Shown here: piece after piece, positions 1 through 12,326 of the stretch
How the letters are laid out: every line of letters starts with the position of its first letter
How positions within the stretch are numbered: the stretch's first letter is position 1
Origin: Rhytidiadelphus loreus
Taxonomy: Eukaryota; Streptophyta; Bryopsida; Hypnales; Hylocomiaceae
Assembly: GCA_947034895.1 (NCBI GenBank)
Contig: OX344763.1
Span: 65,925,093 to 65,989,092, forward strand
Direction: 5' to 3'
DNA length: 64,000 nucleotides
The notes under the pieces: generated by a model
What the model was told of the DNA's origin: nothing
Database searches by the model: none
What the model saw: only the letters and a program-made list of their open reading frames with translations
Position numbers and translations under genes: made by a program

Positions 1-1
1 C

Positions 2-148
2 GCTGATAACGTTCTCTCCTATGACACAATAACTTTGGAGAATGTCAAAAAAGAACTCCATGCAAAGCTTGCTCTTATGGAGCCTGTACTTCCCCTCCGT
101 ATTTTTCCACCACTCACTATAATAAGGAATGAACACTATATTCATTAA
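2..148 (+). CDS. possible 3' end of a coding exon (partial, unrecognised)
   Basis: The frame from base 2 stays open to a TAA at 146-148 and has protein-like composition (it reads ...LENVKKELHAKLALMEPV...). It would be the last 48 codons of something starting left of the window. I do not recognise it. It lies outside the terminal repeat at 341, so it belongs to the sequence into which the large element inserted. A frame this short can stay open by chance. Confidence 0.22.
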   Translation, partial: ADNVLSYDTITLENVKKELHAKLALMEPVLPLRIFPPLTIIRNEHYIH

Positions 149-340
149 AACGAGAGTTTTCCAGGGAAATGAGAGTCTTTGCAAGCTCATAAATCCTAAA
201 CATAGATTAACTTTGTATTCGTGAAAACAAAATCGAAAGGCATTGGCATACAAAATATATGGGTAAATGAAGGAATATGGCACATCCAATTGCAATTGCA
301 ATGTGAAACAGTATGAATTGAAAATAATCCTGAAATATAC

Positions 341-366
341 GGGTCCAAGCACACTAATAGGAGCCA
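341..366 (+). repeat. left terminal inverted repeat (26 bp exact)
   Basis: It starts GGGTCCAAGCAC and ends GGAGCCA, and matches the reverse complement of 24882-24907 without a mismatch. A chance 26-bp match in 64 kb is very unlikely. ATAC precedes it at 337-340. Confidence 0.65.
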
Positions 367-700
367 CTTGTAGACGTTAATTGACTTCCTTGGACAAATG
401 GTTTAGTGCTTAATTGGCAATTTAATGGGCAATTTGAAGGGAGTTTCATGGACAGATTGGGAAAAGGGTCCAGTTTAAGACACTTGACGTATGTACAGAA
501 GAGTTGAACTGCAATTTTTGAATCCAGCGGCCCGTTTCTCAATTCGCACCATCTCTCTCTACTCGTTCTGGACGTTGTCTCTCTCGCTTGTTTCTCATCC
601 TGTCTCGCTTTGGATACTTGCTGTCGGCCCGAGAGATCGGAATTGTTGTATCCTTGGATTGTGAGGGATTGTTGTGGCATCGTATTGGTTTGTTGGGTTC

Positions 701-712
701 AGGGTTTAGGGT
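701..712 (+). promoter_or_regulatory. telo-box-like TTTAGGGT just upstream of the first ATG
   Basis: AGGGTTTAGGGT lies 17 bases before the ATG at 729. Telo boxes (AAACCCTAA and its complement) are known plant promoter elements active near transcription starts. Each of the other broken element genes here also has one in its 5' region (near 24389, 33997, 56706 and 59976). Confidence 0.35.
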
Positions 713-728
713 ATGTTTGCAAACTGCC

Positions 729-1646
729 ATGGAAGAGATAAAATCACGTAGGGAGAGTTTCTGCAAGGAAGAAAAGCAGTTGCACCAAGAAAGTTTAGGA
801 AAGGATTCTGAGAGGAAACCTGGCTACAATAAGTCTGATGTTAGCATACAGAAATGCGAGGAGGAGATCGCCTTCTACAACTCACAAACTAAAAATTTCT
901 TTCAAGAAGAGAGGGGTTTAGTGGGTGTGGGACTGAACCCTAAGTGTGCTGCTGATATTGCCTTCATCACGGATGCGGATGTGGAGGATTTGTTTGGGAA
1001 GTGCTCAAAATTGCGCACAACCAACACTTTTTTGAACCCCGATGCAAGGAAGGACCTCATGGAGCTGTACTCAAAAATTTATGGCTCTCAGTCTGTTACA
1101 AACAATGAATTTGCGGGGTGGCTAGTAAAGGGCTACATTGCAAATTCAAAGAAGAGGAAAGTGAACTGGGCACTAGCAACCCGCACAACTGCTTTAGAGA
1201 AAGCCGATCGAGCGTAGCGGCTATTGCTTCGGCTCTCCAATCCTGCTAGTGATGATGCTACGGCATTAGGGTTTAGTCTGAGTGGTTGCACCTCCCAGCG
1301 AGGACTTAGCTTTCGTGGGATGGTGAAAACCGAGGGAGGCAAGGGTTCGTTAGGAAGCGCTCGGTCTCGTGATACTATGAGCAAGCTGTGTCCTTACGGG
1401 GTATCGCCCAGTGACATCGACGTACTTTAGGATGTTGTTGAAACAGAGAGCGAGCTTCTTGTAATTGCCACCAGTAAAGTGACATTTGTGAAGGCGGAGT
1501 ACCAGAAGATTTCAGAGAAGCTAGTTGGGTTGAAGTTCAACATGGATGACCGTCGGAGTACAACAAAGGAAGATGGAGATAGGGTACTTGAACTCGAAGT
1601 AGAGTTAGCAAGAGCTGCAAAGGCGATAGTTGAACACGAAATGCAG
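729..1646 (+). pseudogene. exon block 1: charged N-terminal domain and coiled coil
   Basis: From ATG 729 the frame gives a lysine/glutamate-rich protein (MEEIKSRRESFCKEEKQL...), with a more globular part around residues 60-150 (FITDADVEDLFGKCSKL). After in-frame TAGs at 1215 and 1428 it continues in the same frame into heptad-like helix (VLELEVELARAAKAIVEHEMQ) and ends at a GTACGT donor at 1647. An upstream ATG at 588 is also in frame, but 729 is preferred because the 47 codons between look non-coding. The same frame across two stops argues for one exon with point mutations rather than three genes. Confidence 0.45.
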
Positions 1647-1772
1647 GTACGTTTTAGATTTACGTTTTTTTTCCATGTACTATGTTGAGTAAGGTAGATG
1701 CTTTGTCTGAATTGGAAAATTGCTGCACTGTTTAGGGTTCAGCTCATTCTTGCCTTGGTTGCTATGTAAGCA

Positions 1773-4700
1773 AACTAGAAGAAATCCGTGATTTTTGTGA
1801 CATGACTATAACGTGGTAGTCATGTTTGCGTAGACATTAGCTACATCAACTTTGATATAAAATAAAATGCGTCAGGATTGACAAGGCAAAAAACATGCAA
1901 AATTACAGAAAACATGATAAGATTTGAAGAAGATTTAGGAGGATGTCTTAGAAAACATGGTCTTTTAAAATGTTAAGAAGTTGCCATGTCGCTGCCACAT
2001 GTGCGCCACCTCAGCGATGACGGGGCAGTGAATGCCACATAAGCTACTTTTTCATCCATTCTTTGGATGACGTTAGCCATGACATCACTACCACATGTCA
2101 ACTTTGTAGTAGTTCAGAATTTTGACATACAGTTCATTGTATTGTGTCCAATCTGAAGTCCAAAAAGACATCTTCTATGATATGCACATGTTTCCTTTGA
2201 TGTTTACAATTAAATCATTTACATTGTCCCTTATGTTATGGCATATCCTTTGCAAAATGGATGTCCATCAAGACATCCACATGTTTTTTGGGACAACAAC
2301 TACAACATCCACATGTTTTCTAAGACATCAATTGAGATAACCAACTACATTCATACACATTACACCATATTTCTTGCACAATACAGAATACATTAAAAAT
2401 ATAACATACATTATACAACATACATCATTTACACAACATACATTATACAACAAGTACAATACACCATACAAAATACACTGTATTTGGGAATTTATTGTGA
2501 GTTTATTGAAATGAAAACACAAGCTTATATAGAAGTGGGGTGGTAGGAAGTATGGCAAACCATATGGGATATGTAGAACGTGTAGTTTGTATTAAAAGTA
2601 AAATTTCAAAGATGAACATGAGATGAACACGGCAATGCCTCATTTGATGTCTATGAAAACATTTGGATGTCTCAATAGACATTGCAAAAATGTCTCTAGA
2701 AACATTTGATTTGATGTCCCTAGAAAACAACTCAAAAAACATGTAGACATCTTAGTCAATGTCTCAAAAAATAGAATAAAAATTCTCAAATGTTGTAGAA
2801 GTATATATAAACTTTTTCATAAATTCTCAAATGTTGTAGATTTTTAATTACAACATTACAACCATTGGATTTTCATTTTTCAATTCCATAAGTAAATTGT
2901 TAACAATTTAGTATTTTGAATAATTCCCTACATCTTTCTACTTACTATTTTTTTCCTATATGTTTTACAATTCCAAAAAATCTGAATTTTTTAAAGCATG
3001 TAGCCAACTTAACTTGAAGAATGATTCCACAGAGTTGCAACCATTTTGGACAATTTTTCATAATGATCTGACCTTGTGAAGTGCATCTGCCCAGATTTTC
3101 GCAGGGGCAAAAAAAAGAATTTTGTCACTTCAAACTCTAGTATCTTACAATCTACAAGGTAGAAAGTTTTGAATTTTTTTGCACATCTTCTCAAACTAGC
3201 ATACTACAAGATTGTATGGTTACATGTGTCAAAAAAAGTTTTTTTTTCAGAAATTTGGTACTTATATAAAAAATGGCAGTTTTTGAGCATTTTTGGTGAT
3301 AACATAGTCAAGGAACTTTAGGGATTAAGTTATTTCAACCTAACTTTGAATTAGAGTTGAATTTTATTAAAATTTTGATGAAATATTAAGTTTTCATCAT
3401 AGTTATTGAATTTCATTGGAATTTAAATCACATTCAAAATCAAATTATACCTATTAAAAATTTCAATTGATTAAAATTCAAACTTTGAATTTATACTCTA
3501 TAGAAAACTCCAAATGAATTTGATAGATTTTGGAAGATTTTAAAATATTCTAATACAATTTGAATTGTGAAATCCCTAAAACATGAACTATTTTCAAATG
3601 TCCTATTTTTAGTATTCTTGAAAATTGTTTTTCCTACTTTTTACAAATTAAAATGTCAAAGTACCTATCTTCATGAGATTTTGTACTTTTCCAGTTTTTC
3701 CACTCACAATTTTTTTTTATGCTATTCCTTCCTAGGGTATCTTTTTTGTAAAGGTGTATACATTAGACATATTTCTCATGTTTCTTTCAAATTGTTTTTC
3801 TAATAAAGAAGTATTTCAGCCAAAAATTATGAGGACTGTGCAAATGCTACAAAAATAAGGATTTTTTTCTTGCAATGACCCCAAAGTTTGTCTACACTTT
3901 TGTTCGTAGTATGTATCAAACTCCATCTATGTGTACAAAGCAAATGAGAGAAAGTGTATTTCTTTTAAGAGATTTTGTGTACTTTGAATTTTTTTAAAAG
4001 ATAGCAAGAGCACATGAAATGGAAGTCATCAATGTCAATTGATAGTGCAAGTATTATACAAAATTAATTGAACCTAAAATGTACTGAAATTGTGACATTT
4101 AATGTATGAAAAAACTTCTAATTTGTCTTACAGAAGAATGTAAAGTGCTAGAAATGCAACTCTTGTATGATATGCAAGGGTCAATGGCATTAGAACGGAT
4201 TACAAGACAACTTCTATAGAAAAGTATATGAAATTAGATTGATCAAGAAGGTACATGAGGACCAATTAGAAAAAGATGAAATGTAGAAAAAATTGACTTA
4301 TATATTTAAAATAAAATATAAATATAAAAAATAAAAAATATTGTCTTTGAAGAATATACATGTCATGTATATTTACGATTTTGGATTTTTTGTTGGAGGG
4401 GCTATGAGCAATTTTTACATTATAGCAAATTACATTCATTGAGGTTGAAGAAAAATGCATTATAAGTAATTATAATGAATGGTATATAATATGAGAGTTG
4501 CTTATCTAGGTGTGAAATGGATTGTATAGTCCCCTTGTGGTATGAAATGGATATTGATTATGCTCAAACACACTTAATATTCAACTTGATTTGTGGATAG
4601 TTTTTCTAAAGAAAAAATGACATAGTCGCTTTTTCAAAACAAAGTTCTTTATTCAATCAATGACCAACACTAGAAGTGACGACAATGGAAGCCCTTCTTG

Positions 4701-5623
4701 TAGATGCAGTGCAATAAAATCCCCCTATTGAATAGAAATAAAAACAAATGCTAGGAATTATTTTTTTGCACTTTCTAATTAAAAATATAGTGGAATCTTT
4801 CATCTTTGTAAATGGATGTCTTTTGTGGAAGGTGGGGGTTGACTTTTTGTTTGGATGAGCATCACATTTTCTTACAAAAATTACTTCTATGATACATTTA
4901 TGAACTATCAATATTGTAGTATTATATTAGGGATAGAGGAATTATTGTAAACAATTTGAATACAATGAAAATAAGAGTTCATTTATTCCTATAAGTTGTT
5001 GATGTATATGAACATAATTTGAAAAGTCCGCACATGCTTTGAAGCTTCCAGTACAACATATACACATGAATCGTAAGATTGTAAGTGAAGCGTAGTACAT
5101 CGTACTTGGCATATGAAATTCTAAAGGATTTAGACATATTTCCAATAATTATGTTTATGTACATACATGCTTATAGAAGAGATGCCAACAGATTTTGTGC
5201 TTCATGAAATTCTAACTAAAAAATAGTGAATAGTAGCTTCATCATCCATTCATGAAAGGGTTTTTTGAAAGACTCCCAAGCAGCTACCCTTCTCCTATGA
5301 TTTTCAGATTGGGTTAACATTTTACATGGATGTCCAATAACTCCTAGAAATTTACTTGTAGTGAAATTGATTGACTTTGCCAACATGGCATTGTCATATT
5401 GTTTTGCATATCACAAAAAATATGACAACATTTTTTTGGATGTCTTGCAAAACATACTTGTTTTTTGTATAATGCCCATGTTTTTTCATGGACATGTACA
5501 CGTTTTTTGCAATGTCCATCGGAATTTGCCACCCATTGGTTCAAACTTTGTGACGCCATCCTGTCCGCAAAAACATGCCGTGTTTTTTGTTGCCATCACA
5601 AAAAACGCGGGTTTCTTATAGTG
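1773..5623. mobile_element. CACTA transposon, non-autonomous, in the first intron
   Basis: The right end reads GCGGGTTTCTTATAGTG, whose complement starts CACTATAAGAAACCCGC. The left end, AACTAGAAGAAATCCGTG, is its mutated partner, and similarity continues (GATTTTTGTGACATG against GTTTTTTGTGATGGC). GCA lies directly outside both ends (1770-1772 and 5624-5626), the 3-bp duplication typical of CACTA elements. Many GACATC/AAAACATG motifs in both orientations near the ends (about 1890-2780 and 5320-5520) look like the subterminal repeats bound by CACTA transposase. No transposase gene is recognisable inside. Removing the element joins the two halves of an ordinary intron. Confidence 0.75.
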
Positions 5624-5626
5624 GCA

Positions 5627-5875
5627 GGCTGCATTTGTTTGAATTCCAGAATTGCTTCAAAATTTAGGGTTCAGGTCATTCTTGCCTCGGTTGCTATGTG
5701 AGTAGGCTGCATTGTTTGAATTCCAGAATTGATTCAGAATTTAGGATTCAGCTCATTCTTGCCTTAGTTGCTATGTGAGCAAGCTGCATTGTTTGAATTC
5801 CAGAAGTGCTTAGAGGATTGAGGGTTCATCTCACTATTGCCTTGGTTGTGATGTGAGCAACCTATCGGCATTTCT
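5627..5875 (+). repeat. three tandem copies of an about 80-bp intronic unit
   Basis: GGCTGCAT.TGTTTGAATTCC recurs at about 5627, 5705 and 5786, each followed by CATTCTTGCCT.GGTTGCTATGTGAG or a variant. A related copy lies at about 1715-1770, before the CACTA insertion, so the array predates that insertion and was split by it. Confidence 0.6.
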
Positions 5876-5899
5876 GTGAGTGCTGTTGAGCACGAACAG

Positions 5900-6505
5900 T
5901 TTCAAGAAAACTTACGAGTCCTTATTGATAAGAAACATGTTCTTCAGAAAAATTTAGATGTTTGTCGGTCTCTAGCAGAGGTCAGTCGAGAGAGGGCAAT
6001 TAAAGGGGAGGACTTGTATCATGACTTTGAAATAGAGCAATTCAAAGCAGAATCAGATCTTTAGATTTTGAGGAGGGAGATTTTAGAGATGAAGAGATAT
6101 AGTGCTGCTGTTGAGGAACAATGTGTATAGATGAAAAACGGAAGTGGTTTGTCATTGTGGCCGAAGCCAGCGCTCCATCCAGCTATGGCCCACGACCTCG
6201 ATTTATACTCACCTACCTTACAGCTACATCCTTGTGTTTTTTGCAATAGAGGTTACCCATACTATGATATTGTCATTGCTTCATGTAATCACATCTATCA
6301 CATTTTTTGTGCATCAACACTTGCCAAAGTAGACAATAGGTACACCAGGTGTGTAGAGGTGTTCCACCCGCATTGGTGGCAGAATTTAGGATTCAGAGGT
6401 GCGTACGTTGAGTTCAAAGATGAGAACGGCAGATTGGAATTATCAGCCAAAGCACGAAGAGCTCAAGCAATCGTTGAAAGAGGATGGCAGTCTTCATGTG
6501 CTTAA
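5900..6505 (+). pseudogene. exon block 2: coiled coil followed by RING-like Cys/His cluster
   Basis: After an AG acceptor at 5898-5899 the frame encodes helix (QENLRVLIDKKHVLQKNL...). It crosses TAGs at 6062 and 6128 in the same frame, then reaches HPCVFCNRGYPYYD, a spacer with CNHIYHIFC, and RCVEVFHPHWWQNLGFR. The C-x2-C ... C-x-H-x2-H-x2-C spacing resembles the first part of a RING or similar zinc-binding fold, with the last Cys pair incomplete (RC...H). The helix VKKARRAQAIVERGW-type tail reads SAKARRAQAIVERGW. Zinc binding is inferred from spacing only. The frame stops at TAA 6503, close to a GTAAGT donor. Confidence 0.5.
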
Positions 6506-6819
6506 TTGTAAGTCTCAAACTTCATTGTCATGTTGTGCTCCTCATTTCTTGAAATTCTGGTCCTTTGATTTGCTTTGAGATTTTCATAAGGGCTAGATGG
6601 TAAGACAAATATAGCGCTTTAGTGCTTCTCAACAAATACTTAGACTGCATTGATAGGAACTTCCTCCGTCAATGGTTGTTGCTTAGAGCCTAAGTATTTT
6701 GGTATGAACACATGGGTCATTAGTGCTTGCAGGTGGGTGGTTACTGCTTCATTTGAATTGCTTATTGCTTAATCTTTGAGATTGGTGCTGAAATTAGGGT
6801 TTATGGTGCTCCACCCCAA

Positions 6820-7390
6820 CTTGTTCCTTTTTTGACAGGGTTGTCTTGCTTAGATGGTTGTGTTGCTTATAAGATCGTATTGCTTAATAGGGTCTTATTG
6901 CTTAGACGGTTATGTTGCTTATTTACTTAGAGGGTGAATTGCTTAGATGGTTTTGTTGCTTGCTTATTCATGAATTGCTTAGAGGGTTCTGTTGCTTATT
7001 TACTTAGAGGGTGAATTGCTTAGATGGTTTTGTTGCTTGCTTATTCATGAATTGCTTAGAGGATTCTGTTGCTTACTTGCTTATTCATGAATCGCTTAGA
7101 GGGTTCTGTTGCTTACTTGCTTATTCATGAATCACTTAGAAGGTTCTGTTGCTTACTTGCTTATTCATGAATCGCTTAGAGGGTTCTGTTGCTTACTTGC
7201 TTATTTATGAATCGCTTAGAGGGTTCTGTTGCTTACTTGCTTATTCATGAATCGCTTAGAGGGTTCTGTTGCTTACTTGCTTATTCATGAATCACTTAGA
7301 TGGTTCTGTTGCTTACTTACTTATTTGTGAATTGCTTAGAGGGTTCTATTGCTTACCTGCTTATTCGGGAATTACTTAGAGGGTCCTTCT
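6820..7390 (+). repeat. 40-bp tandem repeat rich in TTGCTTA, inside an intron
   Basis: Irregular TTGCTTAGA.GGTT units from about 6840 settle into a clean 40-bp period between about 7020 and 7330 (CTTAGAGGGTTCTGTTGCTT is the first half of the unit). Neighbouring units differ by one or two bases, so amplification was recent relative to the gene's decay. The intron of the transposase-like gene at 22050-22829 contains the same TGCTTAG word on its own coding strand. Confidence 0.8.
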
Positions 7391-7486
7391 CTCATAGGAT
7401 CACGGTGCTTTGTGCTTGTCATGAATTTCACAGGGTCTTACAGGTCTTGCTGTTTCTCATTGACTTTGTCCTTTGCATATTTACAG

Positions 7487-7831
7487 GGTCACGTTCAAGT
7501 GTGAAGCATTCTGATTGGGGGTCATCCAGATCCATACCACGAAATTGTGATCCCGTGAGTGGAGGACTGAGTACAACAACAACAGGGGTATATCTACAGC
7601 GAACAGTTTCCAGTAGCATCCCCCTTCAAGAACAAAATACCCTTGACTTAGGGCCTCCAATTCTGAACTCATGAGGGCAAGAAGTGGATTCACCCGTCAA
7701 GCCTGATGAAGTGAAGCATTATGGCACTATTCAATGCCAAAATGTTAGTGCAAAGCTACAGAATGTTGCTGGGCTAGAGGCAGTGCATGATGTGGCCGAA
7801 GTAAATTCACTAGAAGTGAACATGAATCTTG
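7487..7831 (+). pseudogene. exon block 3: Ser/Thr-rich linker
   Basis: The exon begins after a TTTACAG acceptor and ends at a GGTACGT donor. It encodes a low-complexity hydrophilic segment (GSRSSVKHSDWGSSRSIP...) with one in-frame TGA at 7672. No domain is recognisable. Its assignment rests on splice-like borders and an open frame in the expected direction. Confidence 0.35.
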
Positions 7832-8204
7832 GTACGTGCATTGGTAGGACAAGTTTGGTAATAAGAGTGTCGCTATTTTTTGGATAAAGAAGAGTGCATT
7901 GTGAAGTGCCAATGACAAATGCACTAATGTATGAAATTATTGATTATGTCTCGCTTTGACAGGTACTGCACTGTTCGGTGAAGGAATTGAATCAAGTAAA
8001 GGTGCTCGCAACTTGATATCTGATTGAAGAATGCTGTTCGAGTGAAATTTTGCGGTTCTTTTCAAATGACTGTTACTACAGTGGTTGATTATATGTGTGA
8101 TGCTGTCATTGCACAGATAAATCACAACCTTGCATTGAGTCTCAGCATTCTAACATTCCCAAGCTGAGACATTCACTCTTGAAGAGAGCTTCTGATCTTC
8201 CATT

Positions 8205-8425
8205 CACTACAAGAAAAAGGGGTGTTTTAAGCAAGGTTTTAAGTATAGTCCTAGACACATGATATTAAGTAATGACCTATAAGTCAAATTTCAGCAAAAA
8301 ATAACCTAAACACATGTCTTTTTAGTCATTTTTTGCTGAAATTTGACTTAAAGGTCATTACTTAATATCTTGTGTCTAGGACTATACTTAAAACCCTACT
8401 TAAAACATCCCTTTCTCTTGTAGTG
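8205..8425. mobile_element. CACTA-type MITE, 221 bp, near-perfect inverted repeat
   Basis: It begins CACTACAAGAAAAAGGGGTG and ends ...CCCTTTCTCTTGTAGTG, and ATT flanks both sides (8202-8204 and 8426-8428). Almost the whole element folds back on itself: TTTTAAGTATAGTCCTAGAC pairs with GTCTAGGACTATACTTAAAA, leaving a loop of about 25 bases near 8315. CACTACAAGAAA is a well-known plant CACTA-type terminus. Confidence 0.92.
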
Positions 8426-8489
8426 ATTTGACGATGGAGAGAGAAGGAAAAAGCTAGCACTCACTAGCTTAGGAGAAGACAACGCCATT

Positions 8490-8782
8490 ATGGGAGGTGA
8501 CAAAGTTCCTAATGTGGAATCAGATGGAGAAGGTAGACCACAAAGTAGGTCTCTCAATTTAGCCCATGTGAAGGGTAAGGGAAAAGCAAAGAATACAAGA
8601 GCAAAGGCAAGTGAACCGCTTCCTACGTTGTCTGTGAATAAAGTTTCAACTCGGGCTGGATCAAAGAAAAGATAACAAAAAAAGTGGCTCTATTGTCAAT
8701 TGGTCACTGAAGTTTACCAGCAAAAGTTCCAGTTCTGTGAATCCGTAACTGATTCAGATATAAGGTTGGTGGAACTATTAAG
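8490..8782 (+). pseudogene. exon block 4: basic tail
   Basis: The frame opens at 8490 with MGGDKVPNVESDGEG and runs through a basic stretch (KGKGKAKNTRAKA) to a TAA at 8673. It resumes in frame with KKWLYCQLVTEVYQQKF and ends at a GGTGAGT donor. This may be the C-terminal part of the gene beginning at 729. It could also be a separate short frame. Confidence 0.3.
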
Positions 8783-9452
8783 GTGAGTTCAATATTTTGT
8801 AGCCTTGCTTGACTGTATTTTGTTTTGAAGTTCGGATTTCATGCAGCTGCTTGGTTTAGGAAATTTTGATTTAGGCTAACTTCAATTTGCATGCCCGTAG
8901 TATTTAACTACTGCAGATGGAATTGGTGCTTAATCTGTGACAACAAGCTTAAACTGCAGAGGCTGAGGTTTACGTCATTCACCGTTTTGATCTACTAAAG
9001 TTCTATGTGTAGAAATGACTCGACAGTTTGGATTTAGGGTGATTTTGAGTGTGTAGTAGGGGGCATGCATCCATTTCTGTTTAATAGAGTTTACTCAATA
9101 GGATAGGGCTCTCCTGGTGCTGATACAATCTCCGGGGCTGTTGCTGCGGTTTAGCCTTGTGAATGCTTACAAGGTCTCTACAATGGGCTTAGGTTGTCAT
9201 GGGTTCACTTCCGTGGTGCAAGTCGGGTCTCAGAGATAATCTTTACCTTGTCGATGAATAACTTGAGTGGACAAAGGAGAAACTGTTATACTTTACACCA
9301 GATTTAGGACTGGTGGTTTTGTAGAGGGCATAGGGTGAGAAGATCTGCTGGACCAAAGCGGCGATATAGGAGTTACGGCGGATGGAATTATCCAGATGTG
9401 TGAATAACTATGACTTTGTGTCTAGTGCTTTGTGGTTAGCCAGAAAGTTTGG

Positions 9453-9620
9453 ATCCTTGGGGTGTTGGGACTTAGTTTTCCCATGCAATGTTATATCCTT
9501 GGTGTGTTGAGACTTAGTTTTCCCATGCAATGTTATATCCTTGGTGTGTTGAGACTTAGTTTTCCCATGCAATGTTATATCCTTGGTGTGTTGAGACTTA
9601 GTGTCTCTATGCATTGTTAT
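9453..9620. repeat. four tandem copies of a 42-bp unit
   Basis: ATCCTTGGTGTGTTGAGAC starts at 9453, 9495, 9537 and 9579, an exact 42-bp period. The middle units are identical and the outer ones carry a few changes. Because 42 is divisible by three, both strands stay open and give a repeated 14-residue peptide, which I take as an artefact. Confidence 0.9.
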
Positions 9621-11781
9621 AGTGCTCTCATTTTGCAAAGTTGAGAATTGTAACTACTAAACCCACTCCAGCAGACTTCAAATGCTGTAAAAAATTTGAA
9701 TTGCAATTCCCATTTTCATTGTCGTCCTTCTATATTGAAATGTAATGCGGTTTTGTTCTTTTTTCTTTGTTAATCTGAGTGTTTCTAAGTGTCAGTACCT
9801 GGAAGTTGCTAAATCGAGAATGTCATTGTGAAGGTGCAACTAGGTTGATATTTCTATGAATTCACTAACTGCACAATTTGCATCACAAATCAGAGCAGTT
9901 GCAGCAGCACATGATGCTAAGAATTTTAGGAAGTAATATAAGTTAATTTAGATCTATCTGACAGCTACAATCACCCTTCTGTTGGACAGTTGGAGCATGG
10001 GGAGAATATAAAAGTACTTATAGGAACTAGGTAGTTAGAAGGGGAATCCGATGCTCAGCCAAACTGGTTGGCCAATCTGATTTGTTCAATTAATTTGTGG
10101 ACAGCTAGGGCCCTCTGGCTACTTGGATCCTCCTTCTGTGTTAATTTTGGAAGGCTTGCGTTCAGTCTGCACGGCCGTACTAGGCTATTGCCGTTAATTT
10201 TGGAAGGATGGACTGTGGCTACTAGCGTTAATTTTGGAAGGCCGGACCTGTGGCTGTGAGGGTCCTTGGTGTATATTAAATTTGGAATTGAAGTCCATTG
10301 AGGTGAATTGGGGTCATTTCTTTTTTGGGCATTCTGGAGATACTTGGTGATATCAAAATGAGAAGTAGGTCATACCTAGTTCAAATTAGCCTATTGGTCT
10401 TAACCTACAATATGAATCAGGCTATTCTAATGAAAAATTCCTTTACAAAAAAGAGCCAACATTATGGGCCTTATAGCCAATTGATAGGCTGAAAATCGTG
10501 CTTACAAAAAATTCTAATGAAAGCTACTATCCTAATTGAATTAGTGTTACCATGATGTAGCCTAAACAATGGTGAGAAATGAAGAAGTGTAAGAGACTTA
10601 TTTCACATATATATTCCTATCCCATGAATCTTGAGGGGGAATAGGGTATTCAAAGACTACAAGTACTTTATCATCTTTAAAGAGGTGAAGAAGCAAATAT
10701 TTTGAAGTTTAGGGTCACTTCGCTTGGAATTAGCAGAGATATTCATCATCAAATTGGAAAAGTAAGTAAGTACTTCAATAAGTGAAGTAAAGGATGATGT
10801 ACAGTTGGGTTTGTTAGAAAATAAATGAAGATTAAGATTTTAGACTTGCTTTTGATAAAATTATTTTAAAGTTCTCGTGGGCCTCAGAATACCGCACTAA
10901 GCTAGGGGTTAGTCCAAAGCACTAAACTATCGGCATGTTGTGTATATGTGGAATTCATGAATGTTGTGAATTCTACACAATTCAATCCAAATTATACTAG
11001 ACAGTTATGAAATTTATCCTTTCCTATGATCAATTCATGTGAGTTATAGAAAATAATGATTTCTCTCTCTCTATATATATATATTTATATAGAAAGAGAG
11101 AGTATTGCAAATACTTTCAAACAATGTCGATGTTTTAGTGCCAATCTGCAAAATTAATCTTACTATTTTACATAGAAAAGACTTGTAAGGGTTATTCAGG
11201 TACAATTAGAATTGACAATGATTTTGTAATTATTCTTTATGTATGAACTTCATGATTTATTCTTCTATTTTTTTCTATCATATATGATTTGTTTAGAGTT
11301 TCAATAAACGTAATCTTAAGGAATAAGTCTATAGGATTTAGACCAAACATGCAAATATAACTTATAGTTCATTTTTATTTTTATTTTTAACCCATCCTTG
11401 ACTATGAAGTCCCCAAAAATACAATATTGATCAGGATTGGATGAAATTTTATCCTTTGAGGGTTAATAGTTAAAAAATAGTATACGATCCTTCTTGTAAA
11501 AATAATTACCTTGCTTCTTCTATAGCTTCATAAGTATCTAAGTATACACCAGGAGTTTAGGTCCAAAACATTGTTTAATCCATGATAAATCATTTTAAAT
11601 ATTAATAAGCATAGCCTAAAACCTTGCCAATCCATGCAAAGAATATTGATAGTTACAAGCATGGCATTTCATCCCACAAATCCCCATAAACTAAACTTGT
11701 AGAAGAAAATGGTTTGACAATCATTTTAATCTTCAATTAATAAGTGAAGTCTCATTTTGTTGGCTTAGAATATCAATTTCG

Positions 11782-11810
11782 CCTAAACCCTAAACCCTAA
11801 ACCCTAAACC
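11782..11810. repeat. interstitial telomere-type tract, four CCCTAAA units
   Basis: Perfect CCTAAACCC repetition, the complement of the plant telomere repeat TTTAGGG. It is a short interstitial copy, too short to be an old telomere. Confidence 0.85.
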
Positions 11811-12191
11811 GCGGTCCTCAAATTGAAGGCAAGAAGGCAAAAAACCATACATTAAATTTGAATAAAATAAGAAGCCAATTGCTCTCTAGAGACACCCACC
11901 ATGATGTGCTAAACCCTATTCTTGGACGTTTGATTAATTTGTTGCATAGTTAATAAATCATTAAATTCCTACAATGATTTGTGAATGTAACTAATATAAT
12001 ATAATTTTTGAAGTTTAATTTGAGGCTTACAAATGATGATTATCTTCATTCTCATCTTATTATTTCAAAATAATGACATGGCATACATGTGTATTTGAAA
12101 CAAAATGAATAAGCTCCCATGTTGGGACCATACAATAGATTTTGGATTACATTTAGGGTCTCTATAGTGTAGCCACCCACAGATACTTACC

Positions 12192-12326
12192 AAATTATTG
12201 ATAGTTGATTTAAAATTTAAACTCTATTGGCTTTAGAAATTATTGATAGTTGATTTCAAATTTAAACTCCATTGGCTTCAGAAATTATTGATAGTTGATT
12301 TCAAATTTAAACTCCATTGGCTTCAG
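12192..12326. repeat. three tandem copies of a 45-bp unit
   Basis: AAATTATTGATAGTTGATTT begins at 12192, 12237 and 12282, giving a 45-bp period. Copies two and three are identical over their compared length. Confidence 0.88.

Larger units (their letters stand above)
729..8782 (+). pseudogene. coiled-coil / RING-like accessory gene of the large element (broken, several exons)
   Basis: Overall span of a plus-strand gene with visible exons at 729-1646, about 5900-6505, 7487-7831 and 8490-8782, joined by introns with GTACGT, GTAAGT or GTGAGT donors and AG acceptors. The product has a charged coiled-coil N-terminal half, a compact Cys/His cluster like a RING domain, and a basic tail (KGKGKAKNTRAKA) that could be a nuclear localisation signal. 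In-frame stops at 1215, 1428, 6062, 6128, 7672 and 8673 interrupt a frame that continues with sensible protein on the far side, so the copy is dead. The function is unknown. Its position opposite the transposase-like gene suggests a DNA-binding or ubiquitin-ligase-like helper, which is inference. Confidence 0.5.

Noticed and set aside
9408..9644. Repeat protein on either strand at the 42-bp array
   Set aside because: A 42-bp period keeps all frames open; there is no start context, domain or flanking exon.
11782..11810. Chromosome end or fusion point
   Set aside because: Only four units, with ordinary sequence on both sides.
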